DNA from: an uncultured Prevotellaceae bacterium
GTDB taxonomy: Bacteria > Bacteroidota > Bacteroidia > Bacteroidales > Bacteroidaceae
Assembly: GCA_902776475.1 (NCBI GenBank)
Contig: CACYQD010000013.1
Span: forward strand, 45,802 to 109,801
Length of the DNA stretch: 64,000 nt
Direction: 5' to 3'
Of this stretch, positions 19,001 through 26,806 are shown one piece after another. The position numbers and the translations under genes were made by a program. Position 1 is the stretch's first letter. Every line of letters begins with the position of its first letter. The notes under the pieces were generated by a model. That model did no database searches and was not told the DNA's origin. It saw only the letters and a program-made list of their open reading frames with translations.

Positions 19001-21273
19001 AAATCGAGTTGATTGAAGAGGTTCCGCATCAGCCCTCAACGGTCGTGTGGTTTGACGGCAAGACCCCAATTACCTACAGCGTGCCGAAGAATGTGGACCC
19101 CGTGGTGAAGGTGGCGCTTGACATGTGGAAGAGCGACATGCAACAGGTGACCGGCATGAAGCCTGTAGTCGCCCAGAATGCCACCATCAACCTGGTACAA
19201 GATCAGGGAACGGCAGACGGATTCCGCATTGCCGTGAAAGACGGACGGATTTTCGTTAAAGGCCAAAACGGCAGAGGTATGGCCTATGGGCTGCTGGAAC
19301 TGTCGCGGATGGCCGGAGTATCACCCTGGGTCTGGTGGGGCGACGTGATGCCAGAGAAAAAAGAGCGCCTGGTCATCGCCAGCGATTTTGCCACAGAGCA
19401 ACAGCCCAGCGTGGAGTACCGCGGCATTTTCATCAATGACGAGGACTGGTCGCTGCGCCGATGGTCGAAAGACAACATGGGTCCGCAGACCTACAAGCGT
19501 TTGTTTCAATTGCTGCTGCGCCTGCGGGCCAACACCATCTGGCCCGCCATGCACCCCGGCACACCCGGTTTTTTCACTGTCAAGGGAAACAAGGAGATGG
19601 CCGACTCCTGCGGCATCCTCATCGGCACCAGCCATTGTGAGCCATTGCTCAGAAACAACGTGGCCGAGTGGGATGTCAAAGAGCGCGGAGCCTACAACTA
19701 CATCACCAACCGCGAACAAGTTCAGCGGTATTGGACAGAACGCCTGCAAGAGGTGAAAGGTTCGGAAGAATTCTTCACCATCGGCATGCGCGGCATCCAC
19801 GACGGTTCGATGGAAGGCGTCAAGACCCGACAGGAAAAGTTAGACGGTCTGCAACTTGTCATCGACGACCAGCGAGAACTGATCCGCAAGCATTATCACC
19901 CCGACGTAACACAGGTGCCGCAGGTTTTCATCCCCTACAAGGAAGTACTGGAAATCATGGAGAGCGGCCTCAAGGTGCCCGATGACGTGACACTGATGTG
20001 GTGTGACGACAACTATGGCTACATGACCCGTCTCAGCGACAACTCGCAGCAACAGCGCAGCGGAGGCGGAGGAGTGTATTACCATCTGAGCTATTGGGGG
20101 CGTCCGCACGACTATCTGTGGCTGACGACCACGCAGCCCGGACTGATCTACAGTGAGATGAAGGCCGCCTACGACCACAACTGCCGTAAGTTGTGGATAG
20201 CCAACGTTCATGACCCGAAGGTCGCCGCCTATGACCTGGAATTCTTCCTGGACATGGCATGGGACATCAATCGGATCGCCCCCACCTCCATCACCCGGCA
20301 TCTGGAACACTGGCTCTGCACGCAGTTTGGTGAGGATGCAGGCCGACAGCTGGCACCCGCCATGCAGGAGTTTTATCGTCTTTGCTCCATCCGAAAGCCA
20401 GAGTTCATGGGATGGACACAAGTGGAACTTGACAAGAAAATATATCCCCGTGGTCTGTCAACTGTTTCAGAGATCCCCATGACCCCTCAGGAGGCAGCCG
20501 TCCGTCTCACCGATTTCGAACAGCTCAAGGCAAAGATTGCCGGATGCCGTCCACTGATCCGCCAGCAGTTGAAGGATGCGTATTTTGCAGCCATCGAATA
20601 TCCCATCTATGCGGCGGCGGCCATGAGTCACAAGATGCTCGGCGATTCAGCTGACAGTCATCGAGCATACGAGGAAATCCAGTCGCTGACCCGCCGATAT
20701 GATGCGCTCCGAGACGGGAAATGGCAAGGACTGATGGATGCATCCCCACGCAAGTTGCCCGTCTATGAAGACGTACGTGCCCGTCTGCTGCCATCCCGTT
20801 CACCAGCGAGCATGGCAGAAGAATCCTCAAACCCTCTGAAGGCTTCCGATGCCTGTGATTTTTCCGAAGCCACTCCGGGTTGCCAGCCCATCCAGATGTT
20901 GGGGCACTCGATGAATGCCGTCGCCATCCCCAAAGGAGGAGAACTGACCTTCCGTTTCAAGGTTGAACAAGAGGGAGAAGCCATCCTCTACACCGCCATG
21001 ATACCCACACAACCCAACGACAAGGGCGACCTGCGCTACACCGTTCAAATCGATGACCAGCCACCTGTCACCATCTCACTGAAAGAACCATACCGCTCGG
21101 AATTCTGGAAACTGAGCGTGCTGCGCGGTCAGTCGCTGAAGCAAACGCCAGTGACACTCCAGAAAGGTCCTCACACGCTGACCATCAAAGCCCTTGATGA
21201 CCATATCATCGCCGATCAATGGATGATAGACTTCAAACCCGACCGTCAGTTCTATATGATCCCGGCACTATAG
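16006..21273 (+). CDS. GH2-GH115 fusion: beta-glycosidase plus alpha-glucuronidase
   Basis: A 1755-residue secreted protein with two catalytic modules. After a signal peptide (1-21), residues ~25-830 form a GH2 enzyme: sugar-binding sandwich, immunoglobulin-like domain, barrel with acid/base E433 (SGNES) and candidate nucleophile E490 (AMEYCRDEG), then accessory sandwiches. Residues ~855-1005 resemble an F5/8-type-C (discoidin) binding domain. Residues ~1010-1755 form a full GH115 alpha-glucuronidase: N-terminal domain, then barrel motifs RGIFINDEDW (~1140), TIWPAMHPG (~1176) and WCDDNYGYM (~1330), a helical region and a C-terminal sandwich. GH115 removes 4-O-methyl-glucuronate side chains from intact xylan. 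The GH2 specificity is open (galactosidase, glucuronidase or other). No frameshift separates the halves. It lies in a cellulose/xylan gene run before a GH43. Confidence 0.88.
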   Translation: MKLRYLLCIMMLLAVGESVAGTIERKKLNFNADWRLCVGDYPQAVDSAYNDGQWQRVTLPYAFNGHEAFRKDIVDLTDTICWYRKTFSLSKTDVQGKVFIEFEGARQGADVWLNGHHLGFSENGVMAFGFDLTPYVKEGRNILAVRCDNSWTYRSRKHDSRYQWNDKNFNANYGGIPKNVYLHVTGKLYQTLPLYSDLGTTGTYIYATDFDIPNHKAVIHAESQVRNEDDAARSFTFEAKVHNAEGVEVARFNGERITLQPGETRTVAVSQEMSGMHFWSWGYGYLYTVKTRLKAEDGSVIDDVITRTGFRKTQFKEGKIWLNDHVLMVHGYAQRTSNEWPGTGLSVPAWLSDFSNGLMVESGGNLVRWMHVTPWKQDIESCDRVGLIQAMPAGDAEKDVEGPRWAQRTELMRDAIIYNRNNPSILFYESGNESISRDHILEMKAIRDQFDPYGGRAIGSREMLDINESEYGGEMLYINKSKKHPMWAMEYCRDEGLRKYWDEYSYPYHKEGDGPLYRGQPAVDYNHNMDCFAIEMVRRWYDYWRERPGTGTRVSSGGVKIVFSDTNTHHRGESNYRTSGVTDAMRIPKDAFFAHQVMWNGWVEPESAKSYIVGHWNYEKGTKKPVYVVSTGDAVELFLNGRSLGKGKQSYRYLFTFEDVAFEPGTLEAVASDGSRCQLETVGDPYQLKLTAITNPKGTKADGADMVLFQVEVLDKEGRRCPLDDRTVHFELWGEAQWIGGIATRNNQALQRPDTNRQEGLLDAAATKNISDNYVGAKSLPVECGINRILVRTTPHAGEIHLSAFAEGVKPAYIDIKSKAVESEDDLPSLALQGRLSRGETPSTPSYTTLASGLPIVSAEAGYDTEHAIHSFDDNELSEWKNDGRLSTAWITYRLAKKAVIDDICLKLTGWRLRSYPLEIFAGKTIIWSGETERSLGYIHLKPTKRVKTDEITIRLKGAGKDKDAFGGITEVAQPAAGELDLFKAKNGGETKNELRIVEIELIEEVPHQPSTVVWFDGKTPITYSVPKNVDPVVKVALDMWKSDMQQVTGMKPVVAQNATINLVQDQGTADGFRIAVKDGRIFVKGQNGRGMAYGLLELSRMAGVSPWVWWGDVMPEKKERLVIASDFATEQQPSVEYRGIFINDEDWSLRRWSKDNMGPQTYKRLFQLLLRLRANTIWPAMHPGTPGFFTVKGNKEMADSCGILIGTSHCEPLLRNNVAEWDVKERGAYNYITNREQVQRYWTERLQEVKGSEEFFTIGMRGIHDGSMEGVKTRQEKLDGLQLVIDDQRELIRKHYHPDVTQVPQVFIPYKEVLEIMESGLKVPDDVTLMWCDDNYGYMTRLSDNSQQQRSGGGGVYYHLSYWGRPHDYLWLTTTQPGLIYSEMKAAYDHNCRKLWIANVHDPKVAAYDLEFFLDMAWDINRIAPTSITRHLEHWLCTQFGEDAGRQLAPAMQEFYRLCSIRKPEFMGWTQVELDKKIYPRGLSTVSEIPMTPQEAAVRLTDFEQLKAKIAGCRPLIRQQLKDAYFAAIEYPIYAAAAMSHKMLGDSADSHRAYEEIQSLTRRYDALRDGKWQGLMDASPRKLPVYEDVRARLLPSRSPASMAEESSNPLKASDACDFSEATPGCQPIQMLGHSMNAVAIPKGGELTFRFKVEQEGEAILYTAMIPTQPNDKGDLRYTVQIDDQPPVTISLKEPYRSEFWKLSVLRGQSLKQTPVTLQKGPHTLTIKALDDHIIADQWMIDFKPDRQFYMIPAL

Positions 21274-21347
21274 ATCAATCACTTACCCCAAAACTGCTGC
21301 GGCCAAGACCGCAACACAAAAGCACAACCCGCCCAAGCACCATCGTT

Positions 21348-22385
21348 ATGAAAAGAAGATTATTGACCATAGTCATCCTCCTTGCAGCTTTTGCCGCCTT
21401 TTCCTTTGCAAAGGATAAGAATTTCCATCAGGCAATATGGCCAGAAACTGACCAATTTGCGCGACCGACCGGAGAATTCAACACCCCACTGGAATCCATC
21501 CGGCTGAGCGACCCCGCCATACTGGCAGACAAGAAGACGCAGATGTATTACATGACCGGCACCGGCGGAATGATGTGGCGCAGCAAAGACCTGAAGATGT
21601 GGGACGGTCCCTACCGAGTGACAGAATTCGACAAAGACTCCTGGATGGGACCGAGACCCATGATATGGGCAGCCGAACTGCATCAGATAGACGGCAAATA
21701 CTACTATTTTGCCACTTTCACCAACCGCGAGGTGAAGATCGACACCGTCCGCGGCAACATCATCGAACGCCGGGCCTGCCAGGTGCTGAAAGCCGACAAT
21801 CCGATGGGGCCCTATCGCGCCTTCGGCGACAGCACCTATCTGCCCGCCAACCGTCCTACACTCGACGGGACTTTCTGGCGTGACATAGACGGCAAGCCCT
21901 ACATGGTGTTCTGCGGCGAATGGCTCCAGAACTGGAACGGAACGATAGAGAAGATCGAGCTGAAGCCCGACTTCAGCGGTACTATCGGTTTGCCGAACGT
22001 GCTTTTCCGGGCCAGCGACTCACCTTGGAGCCGGGAGAAAGATGAGAACGGCCATGTGACATGGAACAAAGTGACAGACGGTCCCTGGCTCTTCCGCACA
22101 GGCACCGGACGGCTCGGCATGCTCTGGACATCATGGGTGTTCGGCGACTACACACAAGGTGTGGCCTATTCCGAGAGCGGCACACTCGACGGTCCCTGGA
22201 TTCATGAACCAGCCCCCATCACACCACCCAACTACGGGCACAGCATGCTCTTCCAACGATTTGACGGTCAATGGATGATGTCCGTCCACAGCCATGCGAA
22301 AGATGACAGGGGAAGGACGGTCCGCATCCCCCATCTCTTCGAGGTTGACCTGACAGGAGACAAGATCATCGTCAAGAATCCATAA
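21348..22385 (+). CDS. GH43-like glycosidase, secreted
   Basis: A 345-residue five-bladed propeller enzyme with a signal peptide (MKRRLLTIVILLAAFAAFSFA). Likely catalytic residues sit in LSDPAI (general base Asp), TLDGTFWRD (pKa-modulating Asp) and FCGEW (general acid Glu). GH43 enzymes remove arabinofuranose or xylose from arabinoxylan, arabinan or xylo-oligosaccharides; the subfamily cannot be fixed by eye. I chose the ATG at 21348; the frame is open further 5' but overlaps the GH2-GH115 gene and lacks a signal peptide. The 74-base gap and the theme suggest it ends the 11.3-22.4 kb transcription unit. GH2-GH115 plus GH43 fits debranching of glucuronoarabinoxylan. Confidence 0.8.
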   Translation: MKRRLLTIVILLAAFAAFSFAKDKNFHQAIWPETDQFARPTGEFNTPLESIRLSDPAILADKKTQMYYMTGTGGMMWRSKDLKMWDGPYRVTEFDKDSWMGPRPMIWAAELHQIDGKYYYFATFTNREVKIDTVRGNIIERRACQVLKADNPMGPYRAFGDSTYLPANRPTLDGTFWRDIDGKPYMVFCGEWLQNWNGTIEKIELKPDFSGTIGLPNVLFRASDSPWSREKDENGHVTWNKVTDGPWLFRTGTGRLGMLWTSWVFGDYTQGVAYSESGTLDGPWIHEPAPITPPNYGHSMLFQRFDGQWMMSVHSHAKDDRGRTVRIPHLFEVDLTGDKIIVKNP

Positions 22386-22560
22386 GGACAACCCTCTCTT
22401 TTTACAACAAGACAACAGATATGACTTCTTCCCGCTGATTTTGAAGGTCAGAGAGGAGAAGAAGACGGCGTTGAGCGACTGGCAGAGGGTGTTTTGGGAA
22501 AAAAATCTATCATTCGGGAAAAGATTCTTTCTTTTCCGCTCACTTATTCGATTTTTTATT

Positions 22561-22568
22561 TATCTTTG
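22561..22568 (+). promoter_or_regulatory. -7 box upstream of the GH25 gene
   Basis: TATCTTTG matches TAnnTTTG. Transcription would start near 22575, only a few bases before the first possible ATG at 22581, which favours the third ATG at 22590 as the true start. The -33 region is weak. Confidence 0.5.
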
Positions 22569-22580
22569 CATTCAGATTGA

Positions 22581-23288
22581 ATGATGGAAATGAAAACACT
22601 CTTTTTTACTTTAGTCGGAATACTCTCGGCTGTGTATTGTCATGCCCAATCGTATGGGATTCAATGCGAGGACACCTGCAACCACATCCATGGTCTTGAC
22701 ATGAGTCATTACCAAGGCGATGTGTGGTGGGAGACGCTTGGAGACAACAGCCACATGGCCTACGTATATTTCAAAGCCACCGAAGGAAAGGAGACACAAG
22801 ACCAGACCTACAAGAGGAACATCGAACTGGCCCATCGCTATGGGCTGAAGGTCGGTTCGTATCATTTCTATCATGCCAACGTGCCCCAGCAGCTCCAGTT
22901 GCGCAACTTCATGAGCCAGTGCCGTCCCGGTGACCAGGATCTCATCCCGATGATTGACATCGAGAAGAAGCCGAAATCGATGAGCACCTACGAGTTTTGC
23001 GACTCCCTGATGAAGTTTCTGCTGCTGGTGGAGGAAGCCTACCACCAGAAGCCCCTGCTCTACACCGGCAGGAACTTCTACAACAATTACCTGTTGGGCA
23101 AGGTGGATGATTACAAGTTGATGGTGGCTCAATACTCAGACTATGAGCCCCAGCTTGCCGATGACAGAGACTACATCATCTGGCAATACACTGGTAAGGG
23201 AAGAATCAACGGAGTCAACGGATACGTTGACAAGAGCCGCCTCATGGGCAATCATAGTTTGCGGGAGTTGCGGTTCCGGAGATGGTGA
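22581..23288 (+). CDS. GH25 family lysozyme-like muramidase, secreted
   Basis: A 235-residue protein (232 if it starts at the ATG at 22590, which the promoter position favours). A signal peptide (MKTLFFTLVGILSAVYCHAQ) precedes a single GH25 barrel. Active-site signatures are HGLDMSHYQGDV (D40), YFKATEG and MIDIEKK (D126, E128), as in Chalaropsis-type lysozymes that cut the MurNAc-GlcNAc bond of peptidoglycan. It ends with a short basic stretch (RELRFRRW) and has no cell-wall-binding domain. Bacteroidetes GH25 proteins may act in the organism's own wall turnover or on competitors; context does not decide. It has its own promoter and precedes the zinc-ribbon gene by 51 bases. Confidence 0.9.
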   Translation: MMEMKTLFFTLVGILSAVYCHAQSYGIQCEDTCNHIHGLDMSHYQGDVWWETLGDNSHMAYVYFKATEGKETQDQTYKRNIELAHRYGLKVGSYHFYHANVPQQLQLRNFMSQCRPGDQDLIPMIDIEKKPKSMSTYEFCDSLMKFLLLVEEAYHQKPLLYTGRNFYNNYLLGKVDDYKLMVAQYSDYEPQLADDRDYIIWQYTGKGRINGVNGYVDKSRLMGNHSLRELRFRRW

Positions 23289-23339
23289 GTCATCATAAGA
23301 GGGAAAAGAGGAAAAAGCGAACAATAAAACACGACATCA

Positions 23340-25160
23340 ATGGCAATTATAAAATGTCCTGAATGCGGACACCAGATAAGCGAGAAAGCGACAGTCTGCC
23401 CCAGTTGCGGAGTGGAAATTGCCGGCAAGATAACCAAATGCCTCGGATGCGGCGAGGTATTCTTCATCGACATGGGCCTCTGTCCGCATTGTTACCGTCC
23501 CTATTCCGGACACAAAGCGGTACCCGCCCCAGCGGATGAGGACGAAACCGTTGTGGAAGGACCGAAGCAGGAAGAACCGGTAAAGGAAGAACTTGCAAAG
23601 GAAGAGCCGCGCCAAGACAAAAACGAAGAGCCGCGCCAAGACAAAAACGAAGAGCCACGCCAAGACGAGGAAGAAGTATCCCATCCTGAGACGGAGAGTC
23701 ATCAGGCGGATGATTTTGACGATGACACAGATGTGGCCATCGCCGAGGAAGATCCTATCGATGAGGAAGAGGAAGAAAAAGAAGACAGCGAACCGGCAGA
23801 CGAGCATGCAGAAGACGATACAGAAGACCAATATATCGACACCGACGGAGAGCAGTTGGAGAAGCCGGTCCACGAATCAGATGATGAGGAAAGCACACCT
23901 TCCGGCAAGAAGAACTACATCCCCGTCATCGTCTCGTTGGCCATCACTGCGCTGATAGCCGCCGTATGCTTCTATTTCTATCAAGACACAAAAATGTCTC
24001 GCGAGACTGAAGCGTTCGAGTTGGCGATGAAGAGTGAGGACGTGCATCAGTTGAACAGTTTCCTCCGCAATTTCACGGACGCCTCTTCAGAGCATAAGGC
24101 AGCCATCAACGACAAGATTGCCAGTATCACGAAAGAAGAAGAGGCCCTGTCACTGAGTCTTGCCACGAGAGACAAGGCCAAGTTGACGAGCTATCTCGCT
24201 GATTACCCCGACTCCCCACAGAGGCAGAAGATTCTTGCGATGATTGACTCCATCGACTGGGATGAAGCCGTCAAGACCAATACGAAAGCAGCCTATGACA
24301 AGTATATCGCCGAGCATGCCACCGGTCAGTTTATCCAGGAAGCCAAAGACAAGGTGGCTGTCAAGGTACTGGTCGCCTCTGCCGAAGATGAAGCGATGGC
24401 CAAGTCGCTGTTCAGGGAGTTTTTCCTGAGTGTCAACGGCAATGATGCTGCCCGCCTCTCCCCCACCCTCAGTGGAGAGATTTCCTCCTTCATGGGGACA
24501 GAGAAAGCCAGCAGCGGACAAGTGGTGGACTGGATGAAACGCCAGCACGGTGATGATGTGAGCAGTGTCATCTGGAAACTCAACCACGACTACAAAATCA
24601 CCAAGCGCGAACAAGGCGGTTCGAAAAACTACGATATCGAATTTACGGCCAAGCAGACCATCGTGCGCAAAGACGGCCGGTCCTCCTCTGAGAATTACAG
24701 GATCACATCGGGTGTATCGGGCAACAACAAGATCTCATCGATGAATATGACGAAGTATGTGCCCCAGGCCGCTCCGGCGACTTCGACATCCTCTTCAAGC
24801 ACGAGCACAACACAAGCCAAGCCAGCAGCTGCCCCACAAGCAAAGCCTGCTACTTCGACACAAGCGAAGCCCGCGGCCTCCGCACAGGCCAAACCAGCTA
24901 CTTCGTCACAGGTTAAACCCGCTGCTTCATCTCAGACTAAACCCGCAGCTTCATCTCAGGCTAAACCCGCAGCTTCATCTCAGGCCAAGCCAGCAGCAAA
25001 AGAGAATACGAGCAAGCCAAGCACTGGAACCACTAACACGTCTGCCAAACCCAAAGCACCCGTGTCAAGCAAACCAGCTGACAAAGCTCAAACCCAGCCC
25101 AAGAAAGAGGCTCCGAAATCGGATAAGCCATCCACCCAACAGGGCAATACCAAGAAATAG
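23340..25160 (+). CDS. Zinc-ribbon membrane protein with acidic and Lys-Pro-Ala-rich low-complexity regions
   Basis: A 606-residue protein of unknown function. Two zinc ribbons open it (CPECGH…CPSCG, residues ~6-24; CLGCG…CPHC, ~34-50). A very acidic region (~60-185) follows, containing three repeats of EEPRQDKN type. One membrane helix at ~194-214 leads to a folded helical region (~220-480) with a YDIEF-type conserved segment, probably a DUF4878/lumazine-like fold. The tail (~485-606) is disordered, with repeated SSQAKPAA units. Topology: ribbons in the cytoplasm, folded part and tail in the periplasm. This resembles Bacteroidetes 'zinc ribbon domain' envelope proteins. The DNA repeats in both low-complexity regions make length variation likely. 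No partner is evident. Confidence 0.75.
   Translation: MAIIKCPECGHQISEKATVCPSCGVEIAGKITKCLGCGEVFFIDMGLCPHCYRPYSGHKAVPAPADEDETVVEGPKQEEPVKEELAKEEPRQDKNEEPRQDKNEEPRQDEEEVSHPETESHQADDFDDDTDVAIAEEDPIDEEEEEKEDSEPADEHAEDDTEDQYIDTDGEQLEKPVHESDDEESTPSGKKNYIPVIVSLAITALIAAVCFYFYQDTKMSRETEAFELAMKSEDVHQLNSFLRNFTDASSEHKAAINDKIASITKEEEALSLSLATRDKAKLTSYLADYPDSPQRQKILAMIDSIDWDEAVKTNTKAAYDKYIAEHATGQFIQEAKDKVAVKVLVASAEDEAMAKSLFREFFLSVNGNDAARLSPTLSGEISSFMGTEKASSGQVVDWMKRQHGDDVSSVIWKLNHDYKITKREQGGSKNYDIEFTAKQTIVRKDGRSSSENYRITSGVSGNNKISSMNMTKYVPQAAPATSTSSSSTSTTQAKPAAAPQAKPATSTQAKPAASAQAKPATSSQVKPAASSQTKPAASSQAKPAASSQAKPAAKENTSKPSTGTTNTSAKPKAPVSSKPADKAQTQPKKEAPKSDKPSTQQGNTKK
23602..23667 (+). repeat. Three in-frame 24-base-type repeats in the acidic region
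   Basis: GAAGAGCCGCGCCAAGACAA (plus a few bases) occurs twice nearly exactly and a third time with changes, encoding (K/N)EEPRQDKN-like units inside the zinc-ribbon gene. This is a candidate site for copy-number slippage. Confidence 0.7.
24838..24996 (+). repeat. Tandem 24-base repeats coding SSQAKPAA units
   Basis: Six to seven units of about 24 bases encode (T/S)(S)QAKPA(A/T)S-like octapeptides. The last copies (GCTTCATCTCAGGCTAAACC) are almost identical, which suggests recent slippage expansion of a linker or wall-spanning segment. Confidence 0.75.
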
Positions 25161-25253
25161 GGATATACATTTGCACTTCTTATAATCCATTCATTTCCAG
25201 TCAATTTGTGTATTTACTGTCTAAGCAGTTGATATACAAATTAGCATAGGGTA

Positions 25254-25284
25254 TTGTTTTTTTTCAAAAATCAAACTACCTTTG
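25254..25284 (+). promoter_or_regulatory. Consensus promoter for the TPR/HTH regulator
   Basis: TTG at 25254-25256, a 20-base spacer, then TACCTTTG at 25277-25284: a full match to the Bacteroidetes housekeeping promoter, 28 bases before the start codon. Confidence 0.7.
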
Positions 25285-25312
25285 TGATGGAGAAGAAACC
25301 CATGCTTGGAAA

Positions 25313-26737
25313 ATGAAATGGACAATTTACATATCTCTCATTTTGGTGATGGCAACTAGTGCCTGCAGTCACCAAGGACAGCAGATGGCTTATGGAAGGA
25401 AAGACTCCACCGCCGTGGTGAAAAAATTGTATGAAGCAAGCCAACGCCTCTATGAAGAACAGGAAGCAGACAGTGCCCTCAGCATATTACTCACTGCCAC
25501 CGATTACGCTAAAGGGTGCCACGACCCAGAAATCCGCTACCTTATATATAAAGACCTCTCTGGAGCATACGAAAAGAAAGATCTTTTTGATTTGCAGGAA
25601 AAATACCTGCTTCTCCAGTTGGAAGCAGCACAATCGATGAGTGACGCGGGGAAGACTGCCACCAGTCTCTTCACATTGGGTGTCTCCTACTATGCTCAGG
25701 GTGACAACGAGAAAGCTATCGCATATCTGGACGACGCCTATCACAAAGCCCCAAGCGACTCCACCAAACTGCGCGCCAAATGCCAATTGATGCGATGCCA
25801 AGTGTTTTTGCAAACAGAAACACTCGACTCGGTGGTATCATCGTTACATCAAGCACGAGCAGAACACCCATCAATCGCTGAAGAAGAGGTCTATCATCTC
25901 TCCGAGATCTATATGCTGAGCCAAACTGGGCTATATGATGAGGCAGAGAAGAAGATCAATGGATACCTGCAAACCGACAGCTTATACGCACGTATTGAAG
26001 AGTTGAGTTTGTTGCAGAGCATCCATGAAAAACGAGGACAGACCCGTCAAGCTCTTGACGATGCAAATCAACTACTCGTCCTCAACGACTCCGCTATGCA
26101 ACGAGAGGCTTCAACATCGATGGCCAAAATCCATCAGTTGCAGCATGAAGAACAGATGAAATTAGCCGCAGCCCGACAAGAAATGATGAGAGCCAAGTCA
26201 CACGCCCGGATATGGTCGCTGTTATCCTTGCTCACCATCGTAGTGGCAGGTGCCATCGTCGCTATTGTGATGTTCCATCGTAAGGCTGTTGTCGCCCATC
26301 AAGCAGAACTTGATGCCCTCCGACTGGCAGAGGATGCCCAAAGCAATGAAACAGAAATCAAGGCGCTCAATGAAGATCTGCAACGAAGGTATTATGAGCA
26401 TCTCTATGCCATTCTGTTGCCTATACTCAATGCGAAGCGCTCTCCTTCTGGCCATATCAATCTGAATGAGAAATCTTGGCAACTCATCGAAGAGAACACC
26501 AACTTGGTGCTGCCCAAGTTCACCAGTCAGTTGCGCAAGAACCATTCCTCCCTCAGTGACGAGGACGTGCGTTTCTGCTGTCTCGTGGCCATGAAGGTAC
26601 CCAATCCCGTAATTGCCAATATCTATGGTATTGCTCCATCATCGGTTGCCATTCGCAAGCTGCGCATGAAGAAGAAACTGGAAGAAAGCGAGATGAACGA
26701 AACGTTGGAAGTCTACCTGACGAAATATGGTGTATAG
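25313..26737 (+). CDS. TPR - membrane helix - HTH-like regulatory protein (putative lipoprotein)
   Basis: A 474-residue protein with a signal sequence ending in a lipobox-like TSAC (Cys18). Tetratricopeptide-type helical repeats follow (~35-285; for example TLGVSYYAQGDNEKAIAYLDDAY). A membrane helix lies at ~300-321 and a coiled coil at ~325-370. The C-terminal domain (~385-474) has a LuxR-like or sigma-region-like helix-turn-helix look (SDEDVRFCCLVAMKVPNPVIANIYGIAPSSVAIRKLRMKKKL). This architecture is common in Bacteroidetes: periplasmic TPRs as sensor and a cytoplasmic DNA-binding-like tail. It probably signals from envelope to genes. A lipid-anchored N-terminus plus a second membrane helix is unusual; the Cys may simply be in the signal peptide. 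It has its own consensus promoter, and two secreted-protein genes follow closely. Confidence 0.75.
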   Translation: MKWTIYISLILVMATSACSHQGQQMAYGRKDSTAVVKKLYEASQRLYEEQEADSALSILLTATDYAKGCHDPEIRYLIYKDLSGAYEKKDLFDLQEKYLLLQLEAAQSMSDAGKTATSLFTLGVSYYAQGDNEKAIAYLDDAYHKAPSDSTKLRAKCQLMRCQVFLQTETLDSVVSSLHQARAEHPSIAEEEVYHLSEIYMLSQTGLYDEAEKKINGYLQTDSLYARIEELSLLQSIHEKRGQTRQALDDANQLLVLNDSAMQREASTSMAKIHQLQHEEQMKLAAARQEMMRAKSHARIWSLLSLLTIVVAGAIVAIVMFHRKAVVAHQAELDALRLAEDAQSNETEIKALNEDLQRRYYEHLYAILLPILNAKRSPSGHINLNEKSWQLIEENTNLVLPKFTSQLRKNHSSLSDEDVRFCCLVAMKVPNPVIANIYGIAPSSVAIRKLRMKKKLEESEMNETLEVYLTKYGV

Positions 26738-26806
26738 AACGCATTTCCGAAATAGAGAGAGTTCATGAAATAGAAACCAAAGAACCATCATCCAAAACAA
26801 CTGAAT

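Noticed and set aside
22386-22560. Protein remnant upstream of the GH25 gene (a short frame reading LILKVREEKKTALSDWQRVFWEK)
   Set aside because: The frame is short, without start or neighbours, and I cannot match it to a family; chance is more likely.
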